In this document: piece by piece, positions 1-5,633 of the stretch
Position numbering within the stretch: the stretch's first letter is position 1
Layout of the letters: each line of letters opens with the position of its first letter
Assembly (NCBI GenBank): GCA_030635865.1
Contig: DAOVYA010000054.1
Location: 1-8,544 of the forward strand
Reading direction: 5' to 3'
Source of the DNA: Gammaproteobacteria bacterium
Lineage (GTDB): Bacteria; Pseudomonadota; Gammaproteobacteria; UBA9214
Length of the DNA: 8,544 bases
The notes under the pieces: generated by a model
What the model was told of the DNA's origin: nothing
Seen by the model: the letters and a program-made list of their open reading frames with translations, nothing else
Databases searched by the model: none
Position numbers and translations under genes: made by a program

Positions 1-894
1 ATTGATGTTGTCATGCGCTACCTGCGAGTGCACGTGGATATCCCGGAAACCACCGATACACTGATCGTGGTTGACCGCTCAGACCAGTACAAGGGCCTGT
101 TACCACTGACCACCCTGTTGACCAATGACCCTGATTTACTGGTCGCTGACGTTATGGACACTGAGACGATTGCTATCTCCGCAACACTGCCGGATGTAGA
201 CGTCGCCAAGCTGTTTGAGAACCGTGACCTGATATCGGCGCCTGTGATAGATGATGCCGGAAAACTGCTGGGCCGCATCACGATTGACGATGTCGTTGAC
301 GTGATTCGTGAAGATGCCGACCACTCGCTGCTCAGCATGGCAGGCCTTGATGAAGAGGATGATACCTTTGCGCCGGTTATCAAGAGTGCCCGGCGACGGG
401 GAGTCTGGCTCGGAATCAACCTGTTTACCGCCCTGCTGGCCTCCTGGGTCATCGGGCTGTTCCAGGCAACGCTGGAACAGGTTGTGGCCCTCGCGGTACT
501 GATGCCTATCGTCGCCAGCATGGGCGGGATTGCCGGTAGCCAGACGCTGATCATTGTTATCCGCGGGCTTGCGCTTGGCCAGATCGGCAACAGTAATGCG
601 CTCTGGCTGATGCACAAGGAACTTGCGGTTACCGCACTCAACGGCCTGGCATGGGCACTGGTCGTTGCCCTGATTTCAGGGTTCTGGTTCCAGAACAGGG
701 ATATTGGCCTGATTATCGGTGCAGCACTGGTCATCAACCTGGTATGCGCCGCACTTGCCGGCCTGAGTATCCCTTTCATACTGAAACAGATGAACATCGA
801 CCCGGCACACGCCGGCACGGTCCTGCTGACAACCGTTACCGACGTCGTCGGTTTCCTGGTATTCCTGGGTCTGGGAACCATTTTCCTGCTGTAG
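1..894 (+). CDS. mgtE: Magnesium transporter MgtE, C-terminal part (5' end outside window)
   Basis: Mg2+-selective channel of the inner membrane, active as a homodimer whose cytosolic domains sense Mg2+. The frame is open from base 1, so the N-terminal domain and start codon are missing and 297 residues are visible. Residues about 1-105 form a CBS-domain pair, with the typical phrase SAPVIDDAGKLLGRITIDD near 79-97. A basic RRRG then leads into five hydrophobic segments at about 135-154, 161-189, 209-229, 235-259 and 271-297. The family signatures MPIVASMGGIAGSQ (about 168-181) and AGTVLLTTVTDVVGF (about 271-285) are present. The aspartate in TTVTD matches the pore-lining acidic residue known from MgtE structures. 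The TAG stop (892-894) lies inside a REP-like GTAGGAGCG motif. mgtE converges on pmbA. Confidence 0.96.
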   Translation: MDVVMRYLRVHVDIPETTDTLIVVDRSDQYKGLLPLTTLLTNDPDLLVADVMDTETIAISATLPDVDVAKLFENRDLISAPVIDDAGKLLGRITIDDVVDVIREDADHSLLSMAGLDEEDDTFAPVIKSARRRGVWLGINLFTALLASWVIGLFQATLEQVVALAVLMPIVASMGGIAGSQTLIIVIRGLALGQIGNSNALWLMHKELAVTALNGLAWALVVALISGFWFQNRDIGLIIGAALVINLVCAALAGLSIPFILKQMNIDPAHAGTVLLTTVTDVVGFLVFLGLGTIFLL

Positions 895-896
895 GA

Positions 897-911
897 GCGG
901 TCCGCGACCGC
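897..911. repeat. REP-like palindrome overlapping the 3' end of mgtE
   Basis: GCGGTC (897-902) pairs with GACCGC (906-911) around a 3-nt loop. It is preceded by GTAGGAGCG (891-899), which contains the mgtE stop codon. The arrangement resembles the GTAGGAGCG...-type repetitive extragenic palindromes I recall from many gammaproteobacterial genomes. It may protect the 3' end of the mgtE mRNA. There is no T-tract after it, so it is not a classical terminator. Confidence 0.55.
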
Positions 912-925
912 GATATCAATCTATC

Positions 926-980
926 GCCACAGAGGGCACAGAGAAAACCCGATCTCGCGCAAAGCCACCAAGGCGCAAAG
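926..980. repeat. Short direct repeats (CACAGAG and GCGCAAAG) of dispersed-repeat type
   Basis: CACAGAG occurs at 928-934 and 937-943 (9-bp period). GCGCAAAG occurs at 957-964 and 973-980 (16-bp period). Such CACAGAG...AGAGA and CGCAAAG-rich strings recur between genes in many environmental proteobacterial genomes, from memory. The stretch has no good open reading frame and lies between two REP-like hairpin regions, so I read it as part of a composite intergenic repeat. Confidence 0.45.
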
Positions 981-991
981 AAAACAGTCTG

Positions 992-1050
992 TGTAGGACC
1001 GGCGCCCCGCCGGGAACGGCAAAAATTCCCCGCGAGGCGCGGGTCCTGCA
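992..1050. repeat. Pair of inverted REP-like hairpins (BIME-like unit)
   Basis: Bases 992-1016 match the reverse complement of 1026-1050 at 21 of 25 positions, with a 9-nt spacer. Each half also folds alone: CCGGCG (999-1004) with CGCCGG (1008-1013), and CCCGCG (1029-1034) with CGCGGG (1038-1043). Both halves begin, on opposite strands, with TGTAGGACC or TGCAGGACC. Two REPs head to head is the BIME layout. It lies between convergent mgtE and pmbA, the usual place for such elements. Confidence 0.7.
1021..1043 (-). terminator. Intrinsic terminator of pmbA built from a REP half
   Basis: Read on the minus strand: CCCGCG, loop CCT, CGCGGG, then GAA and TTTTT. The perfect 6-bp GC stem and five-T tract fit a rho-independent terminator. 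It lies about 75 bp past the pmbA stop codon. Confidence 0.62.
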
Positions 1051-1116
1051 ACGGACGGATTCGGCCGATGCCAATGAGAGCCATCAACCCATGAGAATTA
1101 AAGTTTAAGAGGCTAC

Positions 1117-2475
1117 TCAAGCACCCGCAATCGTCATCTCATCAAGCAATACCGAGCCACAACGGGTATTACCGCGCAGGTCTACGTCATTCCCAACGGC
1201 AACGATGCCCTTGAACATATCGCTCAGATTACCGGCGACGGTGATCTCATCCACCGGGTACTGGATCTCCCCGCCCTCGACCCAGAAGCCGGCCACACCA
1301 CGGGAATAATCCCCGGTAACGATATTCACACCGAAGCCAATCAATTCAGTGATCAGCAAACCGGTATCCATGGCCCGCAATAATCCGGGCAGGTCCCTGT
1401 CACCGGGATCAATCGTCAGATTGCGCACACCACCGGCGTTGGCCGTGGTTTCCATACCCAGTTTCCGCGCTGCATAGCTGTTCAGGACATAGCCCTCCAG
1501 CACCCCCGAGCGCACGATATCCCGCGCGGCGGTTGCAACTCCCTCTCCATCGTAGGGGGCGCTGCCAAGCGCCTTCTTCAACAAGGGTTGCTCATGGATA
1601 TGTATAAAGTCCGGGAATACCGGCTTGCCGAGATGATCGAGCAGAAAGCTTGATTTGCGATACAGGCTGCTGCCACTGACCGCACTGATTAAATGTCCGA
1701 ACAGGCTGGAGGCGATGTCGGCTGTAAATATCACCGGTGCCTTGCGCGTTGTCAGGCGCTGCGTACCCAATCGCCTGATGGTCCGTTCGCCACTGATCCG
1801 CCCGATATCTGCAGCGGCAGCCAGGTCATTATGGTCACGGGCAGAATCATGCCAGTAGTCACGTTGCATTTCATCGCCCTGCTTGCCAATTACGCAACAA
1901 CTGATGCTGTGATAGCTGCTTCTATACCCGCCCAGAAAGCCGTTACTGTTGGCTTTTACACGCATCCCAACATTGCTGGAGACGCTGCCCCCTTCTGAAT
2001 TCTCAATACGTGCATCTACATCGCGAGCTGCCGCTTCACACTCCCTGGCAACCTCAATCGCCTGTTCGGCACTGACATCCCAGGGATGATAGAGATCCAG
2101 GTCAGGTATATCTTTTGCCAGGCGGCTGGCATCGGCCAGGCCGGCATATTCGTCTTCGCTTGTGTAACGGGCAATATCGCAGGCCGCCTGTACGGTAGCG
2201 GCAACACTTTCCGCTGCAAAATCCGCTGTGCTGGCCGAGCCCTTGCGGTGATCAAAGTACACGGTCAGCCCCAATGAGCGGTCACGGTTGTATTCGAGTG
2301 TTTCAGTCTCCCCAAGACGCACGGTCACGGAAAGACCCGCATCAATACTGACACCGGCCTCCACGCCATCGGCACCCTGCCTGGAGGCCTGGCGAATAAC
2401 ATCGTGCACCAACTCCTCCAGACGGGTCTGTTCGGGGAACGGTGACTCCTCCCCTGCAAGCTGTAAATCAGACAT
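1117..2475 (-). CDS. pmbA: Metalloprotease-associated protein PmbA/TldE (peptidase U62 family)
   Basis: Partner subunit of the TldD/TldE heterodimeric peptidase in the cytoplasm. In E. coli the pair processes microcin B17 and degrades the CcdA antitoxin. The product is 452 residues, the usual length. Recognisable parts are the N-terminal GVEAGVSIDAGLSVTVRLGE region, the central KAPVIFTADIASSLFGHL block and the C-terminal NAGGVRNLTIDPG and VTGDYSRGVAGFWVEGGE blocks. There is no HExxxH motif, as expected for PmbA, which lacks the metal site found in TldD. I chose ATG at 2475 over GTG at 2481 because the GTG lies inside the strong Shine-Dalgarno AGGGGGTG. The gene is divergent from darP and convergent with mgtE, with its own likely promoter and terminator. 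Confidence 0.95.
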   Translation of the reverse strand: MSDLQLAGEESPFPEQTRLEELVHDVIRQASRQGADGVEAGVSIDAGLSVTVRLGETETLEYNRDRSLGLTVYFDHRKGSASTADFAAESVAATVQAACDIARYTSEDEYAGLADASRLAKDIPDLDLYHPWDVSAEQAIEVARECEAAARDVDARIENSEGGSVSSNVGMRVKANSNGFLGGYRSSYHSISCCVIGKQGDEMQRDYWHDSARDHNDLAAAADIGRISGERTIRRLGTQRLTTRKAPVIFTADIASSLFGHLISAVSGSSLYRKSSFLLDHLGKPVFPDFIHIHEQPLLKKALGSAPYDGEGVATAARDIVRSGVLEGYVLNSYAARKLGMETTANAGGVRNLTIDPGDRDLPGLLRAMDTGLLITELIGFGVNIVTGDYSRGVAGFWVEGGEIQYPVDEITVAGNLSDMFKGIVAVGNDVDLRGNTRCGSVLLDEMTIAGA

Positions 2476-2486
2476 TTCCACCCCCT
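2476..2486 (-). promoter_or_regulatory. Ribosome binding site that fixes the pmbA start
   Basis: On the minus strand AGGGGGTG is followed by GAA and ATG (2475). The match to the anti-Shine-Dalgarno is strong. It absorbs the upstream in-frame GTG, so the start is ATG at 2475. Confidence 0.7.
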
Positions 2487-2502
2487 GGATAAGACTGGGC
2501 GG

Positions 2503-2531
2503 ATTCTACCGTTCCTGCCGGTAGCGGACAA
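2503..2531 (-). promoter_or_regulatory. Sigma70-type promoter of pmbA
   Basis: On the minus strand TTGTCC (2531-2526) and TAGAAT (2508-2503) are separated by exactly 17 bp. The predicted transcript would start near 2496, about 20 nt before the pmbA ATG and upstream of its ribosome binding site. CTACCG (2506-2511) and CGGTAG (2519-2524) form an inverted repeat that overlaps the -10 and spacer, a position where a repressor could act. Confidence 0.55.
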
Positions 2532-2548
2532 ATCATTATGAAGCCGTT

Positions 2549-3073
2549 ATGCTTTCAGCCATGACAAATACGGAAACCGGCGAAACAGAGGATATCAGCA
2601 AGTCACAGCGCAAACGTGACCTGGAGGATCTGAAGAAACTCGGCTGGCGACTGCTGGAATTCAGTGACGATGCGCTCAGGCAGCTGGCACTGCCGGAGAC
2701 CCTGCTGGACGCCCTCAGAACGGCGCAGCGGATCAAGTCGCACGGGGCTCGAAAACGCCAGATGCAATTCATCGGAAAATTGATGCGTGATATCGATGCT
2801 ACCCCCATCAGGGAGGCCATCGATGCAATCGACCATCATCAATCATCCCAAACCAGGGAGTTTCACCTCATTGAAGACCTGCGTGAAAAATTGCTTATAA
2901 AAGGCGACAGCGCACTGCCCGAGGTCCTGTCACACTTCCCGCGCACCGACCGGCAACATTTGCGCAAGCTCGTCAGACAGGCAAGAAAAGAACTGGAGGC
3001 CCGGCAGCCGCCACGTGCCTCACGGCTGCTGTTCCGTTACCTGCGCGAGCTGCAGGAAGACCCCGATTATTGA
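2549..3073 (+). CDS. darP: Ribosome-associated assembly factor DarP/YjgA (DUF615)
   Basis: Small, basic, mostly helical protein that binds late 50S ribosomal precursors; the E. coli homologue promotes 50S maturation around the peptidyl transferase centre. The product is 174 residues from the ATG at 2549 or 170 from the ATG at 2561. Neither start has a clear Shine-Dalgarno, and the first is kept only because it is longer. Family signatures are SKSQRKRDLEDLKKLGWRL (about 18-36), ARKRQMQFIGKLMR (about 67-80), HFPRTDRQHLRKLVRQARKE (about 128-147) and the C-terminal LFRYLREL. The gene is divergent from pmbA. Its stop lies 2 bp from the stop of the opposing DUF3330-type gene. Confidence 0.93.
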   Translation: MLSAMTNTETGETEDISKSQRKRDLEDLKKLGWRLLEFSDDALRQLALPETLLDALRTAQRIKSHGARKRQMQFIGKLMRDIDATPIREAIDAIDHHQSSQTREFHLIEDLREKLLIKGDSALPEVLSHFPRTDRQHLRKLVRQARKELEARQPPRASRLLFRYLRELQEDPDY

Positions 3074-3075
3074 GG

Positions 3076-3261
3076 TCAGGAAGATCCTTGCTTGCCTTCC
3101 CTGTCACATCTTTCGCGCCAGATCTTGTAACAATCCAGCCCACAGAAGTACAGTACATAGTCACCCGCCTCTTCCATCTTCGCCTCGGAATGCGGGATCT
3201 GTTTAAGACATTCTTTACAGGACACGATCACAGGTTTATCTGGCTGTACGCTGTTGTTCAT
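3076..3261 (-). CDS. Small cysteine-rich DUF3330-type protein
   Basis: A 61-residue soluble protein with paired cysteines: C15-x2-C18 in SCKEC and C40-x3-C44 in FCGLDC, plus C52. The spacing suggests a treble-clef or zinc-ribbon-like metal site. The phrases EAGDYVLYFCGLDCYKIW and CLKQIPHSEAK resemble proteins I remember as DUF3330, whose role is unknown. The start is ATG at 3261: GGGAGGTG lies just before it and overlaps the alternative upstream GTG at 3267. The gene follows the flavoenzyme gene by 59 bp on the same strand, so it is probably the last gene of that operon. It ends 2 bp from the darP stop. Function unknown; a small metal-binding adaptor or sensor is possible. Confidence 0.78.
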   Translation of the reverse strand: MNNSVQPDKPVIVSCKECLKQIPHSEAKMEEAGDYVLYFCGLDCYKIWRERCDREGKQGSS

Positions 3262-3319
3262 TCGCACCTCCCGGCAACCGTTCCGGACGCTCTCCGCGGA
3301 TGCCGAAGACTACATGTTT

Positions 3320-3325
3320 ATTATA
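3320..3325 (-). promoter_or_regulatory. Possible internal -10 box ahead of the DUF3330-type gene
   Basis: A perfect TATAAT lies on the minus strand over the stop codon of the flavoenzyme gene, in a short AT-rich patch. No -35 is visible at 16-18 bp. If used, the leader would be about 50 nt. It may be chance. Confidence 0.22.
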
Positions 3326-4340
3326 GTTCATGGTGTACAGTCGCACCGGAATCCTTACCTGATGAACCCGACAATGCCCCGGCACAGGCCGCCACAATCT
3401 CTGCAACTGTTTGCACTGACTCGATGCCGGCAACGCTCTTGCCTGCCTGAAAGATATCCTTGTACGTGAGCCCCTGCATGGAAGCACGTTTCAATTTCCA
3501 TATTGACTGTAGAGAATAGAATGTACGCATCCAGTGTTTCGTTTTATGCCAGCGCAACAACCAGCGGGCAAGCGGACCGGCCTTTGTTCCGACACGCTCT
3601 ATATACGGTGTTTTGATGATCGACACCGGTACCCCGGAGATCTTTTCAGACAACACGATATCCTGTTCCCCTGCCTGCACAATCGCTGCCTTGTAATCTG
3701 CATGGGCCGTGCATTCAGCCGTTGCAATAAAACGTGTACCCAGCTGTACAGCCACATATCCCGAGGCGATAGCCTCGGCAAATTCATCGGGACTGCCGAT
3801 TCCACCGGCACAGACCAGTGGTTTCCCCAGCGGGGCAATCTCATCCAGCAGCTGCCGGGGCGACAGGTCTCCGGCATGCCCGCCGGCGCGATTGTTCACA
3901 CAAATAAAGCCGTCCACTCCACCATCAAGTGCCTTTTCAGCCCACTTTCGACTGGTCACATCGTGGTAGACCGTCACACCGGCCGGCCTGGTCCGCTCCA
4001 CTACCCAGCGGGGATTACCCAGTGCCGTCACAAAAAAAGACACTTGCTCTTCCAGGCTGATTTCCAGCCACTCCCGTACACGCTCGATATATTTCCTCGA
4101 ACTTTGCTCGATAATGAGATTGACGCCAACAGGCTTCTGCGTGAGACTGCGGATGTACTTCAACCCGGCCCTGAAATCATAACCATGTACATAGGTGAGG
4201 CTGAGTGGCTGCACAATACCGATACCACCGGCCTCGGAGACGGCTGCAACCAGTTCGGGATTGGAACAGGGGTACATGGCACCACAAATCAATGGCACTT
4301 CAATACCCAGTGTGCGAGTGAATTCGGTCTGCGGGATCAT
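3321..4340 (-). CDS. Nitronate monooxygenase-like FMN flavoprotein (NMO/NPD family)
   Basis: TIM-barrel FMN enzyme of 339 residues in the family that includes nitronate monooxygenases (2-nitropropane dioxygenases), related NADH:quinone reductases and FabK-type enoyl-ACP reductases. Visible signatures are PLICGAMYPCSNPELVAAVSEAGGIGI (about 16-42) at the N-terminal FMN site, NNRAGGHAG (149-157, with H155 at the usual catalytic-histidine position), CAGGIGSPDEFAEAIASGYVAVQLGTRF (177-204, phosphate-binding glycines) and then TAEC. The last 80 residues are basic and divergent. The start is shared as TGATG with the stop of the DUF4442 gene, so translation is likely coupled. The substrate cannot be told from sequence; pairing with a hotdog-fold protein hints at an acyl-CoA or lipid-linked role rather than nitronate detoxification. 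Confidence 0.88.
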   Translation of the reverse strand: MIPQTEFTRTLGIEVPLICGAMYPCSNPELVAAVSEAGGIGIVQPLSLTYVHGYDFRAGLKYIRSLTQKPVGVNLIIEQSSRKYIERVREWLEISLEEQVSFFVTALGNPRWVVERTRPAGVTVYHDVTSRKWAEKALDGGVDGFICVNNRAGGHAGDLSPRQLLDEIAPLGKPLVCAGGIGSPDEFAEAIASGYVAVQLGTRFIATAECTAHADYKAAIVQAGEQDIVLSEKISGVPVSIIKTPYIERVGTKAGPLARWLLRWHKTKHWMRTFYSLQSIWKLKRASMQGLTYKDIFQAGKSVAGIESVQTVAEIVAACAGALSGSSGKDSGATVHHEL

Positions 4341-4819
4341 CAGCCTGCCTTTTCCGGACCAACCAGCCAGTGTGCCCGCGCAATCGAGACGGTGTCACCC
4401 TGTGCATCCCGGATCTCTCCGGAGAGTTCATACTCACGCTCGGTATTGTCCACCGGGATCTCACACCGGCATTCAGCAGTCAGTCTGCCGCGCGCCTTCT
4501 TCAGGTAGTCAACACTAAAACCCGTAAGAATCCCGCGGGCCTTGTCCGGCAGGCTGTTCATCAGTGCCAGGCCTGTTACCATTTCGCCAAGGTTCGCCAG
4601 TGCCATGGCATGGATAGAACCCAGGTGATTACGTACATACCTGCGATCCCGCAAGCTCACCACACACAGACCGGGTTCCAGTTGTAGAATTATTGCCCCG
4701 ATGCTGCCGGTATATGGCACATACCGGCCAAGCACCATACTGAACAGCCATTTACCGCCAGGCAGTGCAGTCAACCTGCGCCACTGTGCACGTAATCCGG
4801 GGCCGATCGAGTGCGACAT
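4340..4819 (-). CDS. DUF4442 hotdog-fold protein, thioesterase-like
   Basis: A 159-residue cytoplasmic protein of the DUF4442 branch of the hotdog superfamily, related to PaaI/YiiD-like acyl-CoA thioesterases. The key segment is RNHLGSIHAMALANLGEMVTGLAL (63-86). N64 and H65 precede the central hotdog helix, and E79 is placed like the catalytic carboxylate of many hotdog thioesterases. The core strands follow: FSVDYLKKARGRLTAECR, then YELSGEIRDAQGDTVSIARAHWLV. The start at 4819 has TAAGGTGA about 10 nt upstream. Its stop overlaps the start of the flavoenzyme gene by one base. A palindromic operator-like site lies 62-90 bp upstream. Activity and substrate are inferred from the fold only. Confidence 0.87.
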   Translation of the reverse strand: MSHSIGPGLRAQWRRLTALPGGKWLFSMVLGRYVPYTGSIGAIILQLEPGLCVVSLRDRRYVRNHLGSIHAMALANLGEMVTGLALMNSLPDKARGILTGFSVDYLKKARGRLTAECRCEIPVDNTEREYELSGEIRDAQGDTVSIARAHWLVGPEKAG

Positions 4820-4880
4820 CAGGCAATCACCTTAATAGAAGCAGTCCGTTGCATAATCAACATTTCAGGAAACGGAACCA

Positions 4881-4909
4881 GGTTGTTATACATCATTTGT
4901 ACAACAACC
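4881..4909. promoter_or_regulatory. 29-bp operator-like palindrome upstream of the DUF4442 operon
   Basis: The 12-base arms GGTTGTTATACA (4881-4892) and TGTACAACAACC (4898-4909) pair at 11 of 12 positions around TCATT. GGAAACGG occurs on both sides as a direct repeat (4868-4875 and 4910-4917). The size and symmetry suit a TetR- or GntR-type repressor site. A minus-strand TATAAC (4890-4885) lies in one arm with only a poor -35 upstream, so the site may overlap the operon promoter. No regulator gene is in view. Confidence 0.5.
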
Positions 4910-4994
4910 GGAAACGGTCCTGCAGATGAACTATTGACCTGGGTTCAGAGGAAGACAAACCGTGCGCCAGGAAAAGCGCAGAAAGAATCCAGGT

Positions 4995-5017
4995 GCTGTT
5001 GCAATTACTGCAACAGC
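4995..5017. terminator. Hairpin after the DUF2934-like gene, possible terminator
   Basis: GCTGTTGCA (4995-5003) and TGCAACAGC (5009-5017) form a perfect 9-bp stem with a 5-nt loop, beginning 10 nt past the minus-strand stop codon at 5028. The following minus-strand bases ACCTGGATTCTTTCT are only moderately T-rich, so termination may be weak or the hairpin may protect the mRNA 3' end. Confidence 0.45.
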
Positions 5018-5027
5018 GAACCAACAA

Positions 5028-5447
5028 CTATTTAAGTGCTATCCCTTTTTTGCCAGTTGCTTTACGGGCCTCTGCGATTTTCCCGGGACTTGCCCTTCCG
5101 GTAAAAAGCTGAGGACCGCCAGTACTCGCACCACCCTCGAGCAAGAGGCGATCCACTTCCTGCTCTGCTTCCAGCCAGTTGTTCTCTGCTTCACCTTCTT
5201 TAAAGCCGTTACTTTCTGCCTTGTAATAGGCGGCCAGCTGTATCAGCTCTTGCCGCAGTTCATTGGTAATCACCAAATCACCGAGACGGCGTGATGACAC
5301 GGCAGTAAGATGTTGTTTGAGTTTACTGGTGGTGTTCCTGATGGTGGTATCGAGTTTTTTTGAAAGCGTCAGCTCAAGTTCTTTCAGCCGGCCCCAGAGT
5401 ACATCCATCTCGACAGACATGTGATCAATGGTCAGTTTATCGGCCAT
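5028..5447 (-). CDS. Small DUF2934-like protein of unknown function
   Basis: A 139-residue hydrophilic protein with no signal peptide or membrane segment. The N-terminal 55 residues are helical and heptad-like (MDVLWGRLKELELTLSKKL...), suggesting a short coiled coil. Residues about 64-104 (ELRQELIQLAAYYKAESNG...NNWLEAEQEVDRLLLE) resemble the DUF2934 domain, typically xxAYxxxExxGxxxGxxxxxWLxAExEl. The tail is short, basic and Gly/Ser-containing (GRASPGKIAEARKATGKKG). I chose ATG at 5447 because GGAG lies about 10 nt before it; the longer frame back to 5570 adds 41 residues without a ribosome binding site. It stands alone, 186 bp after tldD and 208 bp before the DUF4442 operon. Confidence 0.72.
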   Translation of the reverse strand: MADKLTIDHMSVEMDVLWGRLKELELTLSKKLDTTIRNTTSKLKQHLTAVSSRRLGDLVITNELRQELIQLAAYYKAESNGFKEGEAENNWLEAEQEVDRLLLEGGASTGGPQLFTGRASPGKIAEARKATGKKGIALK

Positions 5448-5486
5448 AGTATTATCTCCGCGTGTTTCACAGGGATACTGCAACCA

Positions 5487-5504
5487 CAGCATCTTGCGAT
5501 GCTG
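5487..5504 (-). promoter_or_regulatory. Leader hairpin with GNRA-type tetraloop before the DUF2934-like gene
   Basis: On the minus strand CAGCATC and GATGCTG form a perfect 7-bp stem closed by GCAA, a GNRA tetraloop. It ends about 40 nt before the start codon at 5447, inside the likely 5' leader. It could stabilise the mRNA or bind a protein; no riboswitch family is recognised. Confidence 0.4.
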
Positions 5505-5599
5505 CGCCGATGATAACCCTATATCATGAGATATGGAAGTAGGAAAGGGCCCAAATTTCAACGGCGTCAAGGACTTGTCACAAGACCCCGGGTACCGGG

Positions 5600-5621
5600 A
5601 AAACTGCCCTGGCCAACCAGG
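5600..5621 (-). terminator. Weak terminator-like hairpin after tldD
   Basis: On the minus strand CCTGG, loop TTGG, CCAGG is followed by GCAG and TTTT, starting 12 nt past the tldD stop codon. The stem is only 5 bp and the T-run short, so termination is tentative. A second small palindrome, CCCGG-GTA-CCGGG (5587-5599), follows immediately. Confidence 0.35.
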
Positions 5622-5633
5622 CTGATAGCAGCC

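Noticed and set aside
18..881. 287-residue open frame on the minus strand opposite mgtE
   Set aside because: It is a shadow of mgtE: Ser/Arg/Thr-rich with no family signature, and mgtE is unmistakable in the other strand.
651..1094. 147-residue plus-strand frame running from mgtE into the intergenic repeats
   Set aside because: It is out of frame with mgtE, Arg/Pro-rich and extends through REP sequences; no protein family is visible.
3534..4508. 324-residue open frame on the plus strand opposite the flavoenzyme and DUF4442 genes
   Set aside because: Its composition is rich in His, Arg, Cys and Pro, it has no recognisable domain, and it spans two confidently assigned opposite-strand genes.
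4832..4860. TTGATT-17 bp-TATTAA promoter candidate upstream of the DUF4442 gene
   Set aside because: The predicted start (about 4825) would fall after the Shine-Dalgarno TAAGGTGA, leaving a leaderless mRNA; the palindrome-associated TATAAC further upstream fits better.
4811..5035. Small plus-strand frame in the DUF4442-DUF2934 spacer, considered as a peptide precursor for TldD/PmbA
   Set aside because: No ribosome binding site, no leader/core pattern, and it crosses the operator palindrome and the terminator-like hairpin.
5448..5570. 41-residue N-terminal extension of the DUF2934-like protein
   Set aside because: No ribosome binding site before the upstream ATG, and the extension covers the leader hairpin; ATG at 5447 has GGAG at suitable spacing.
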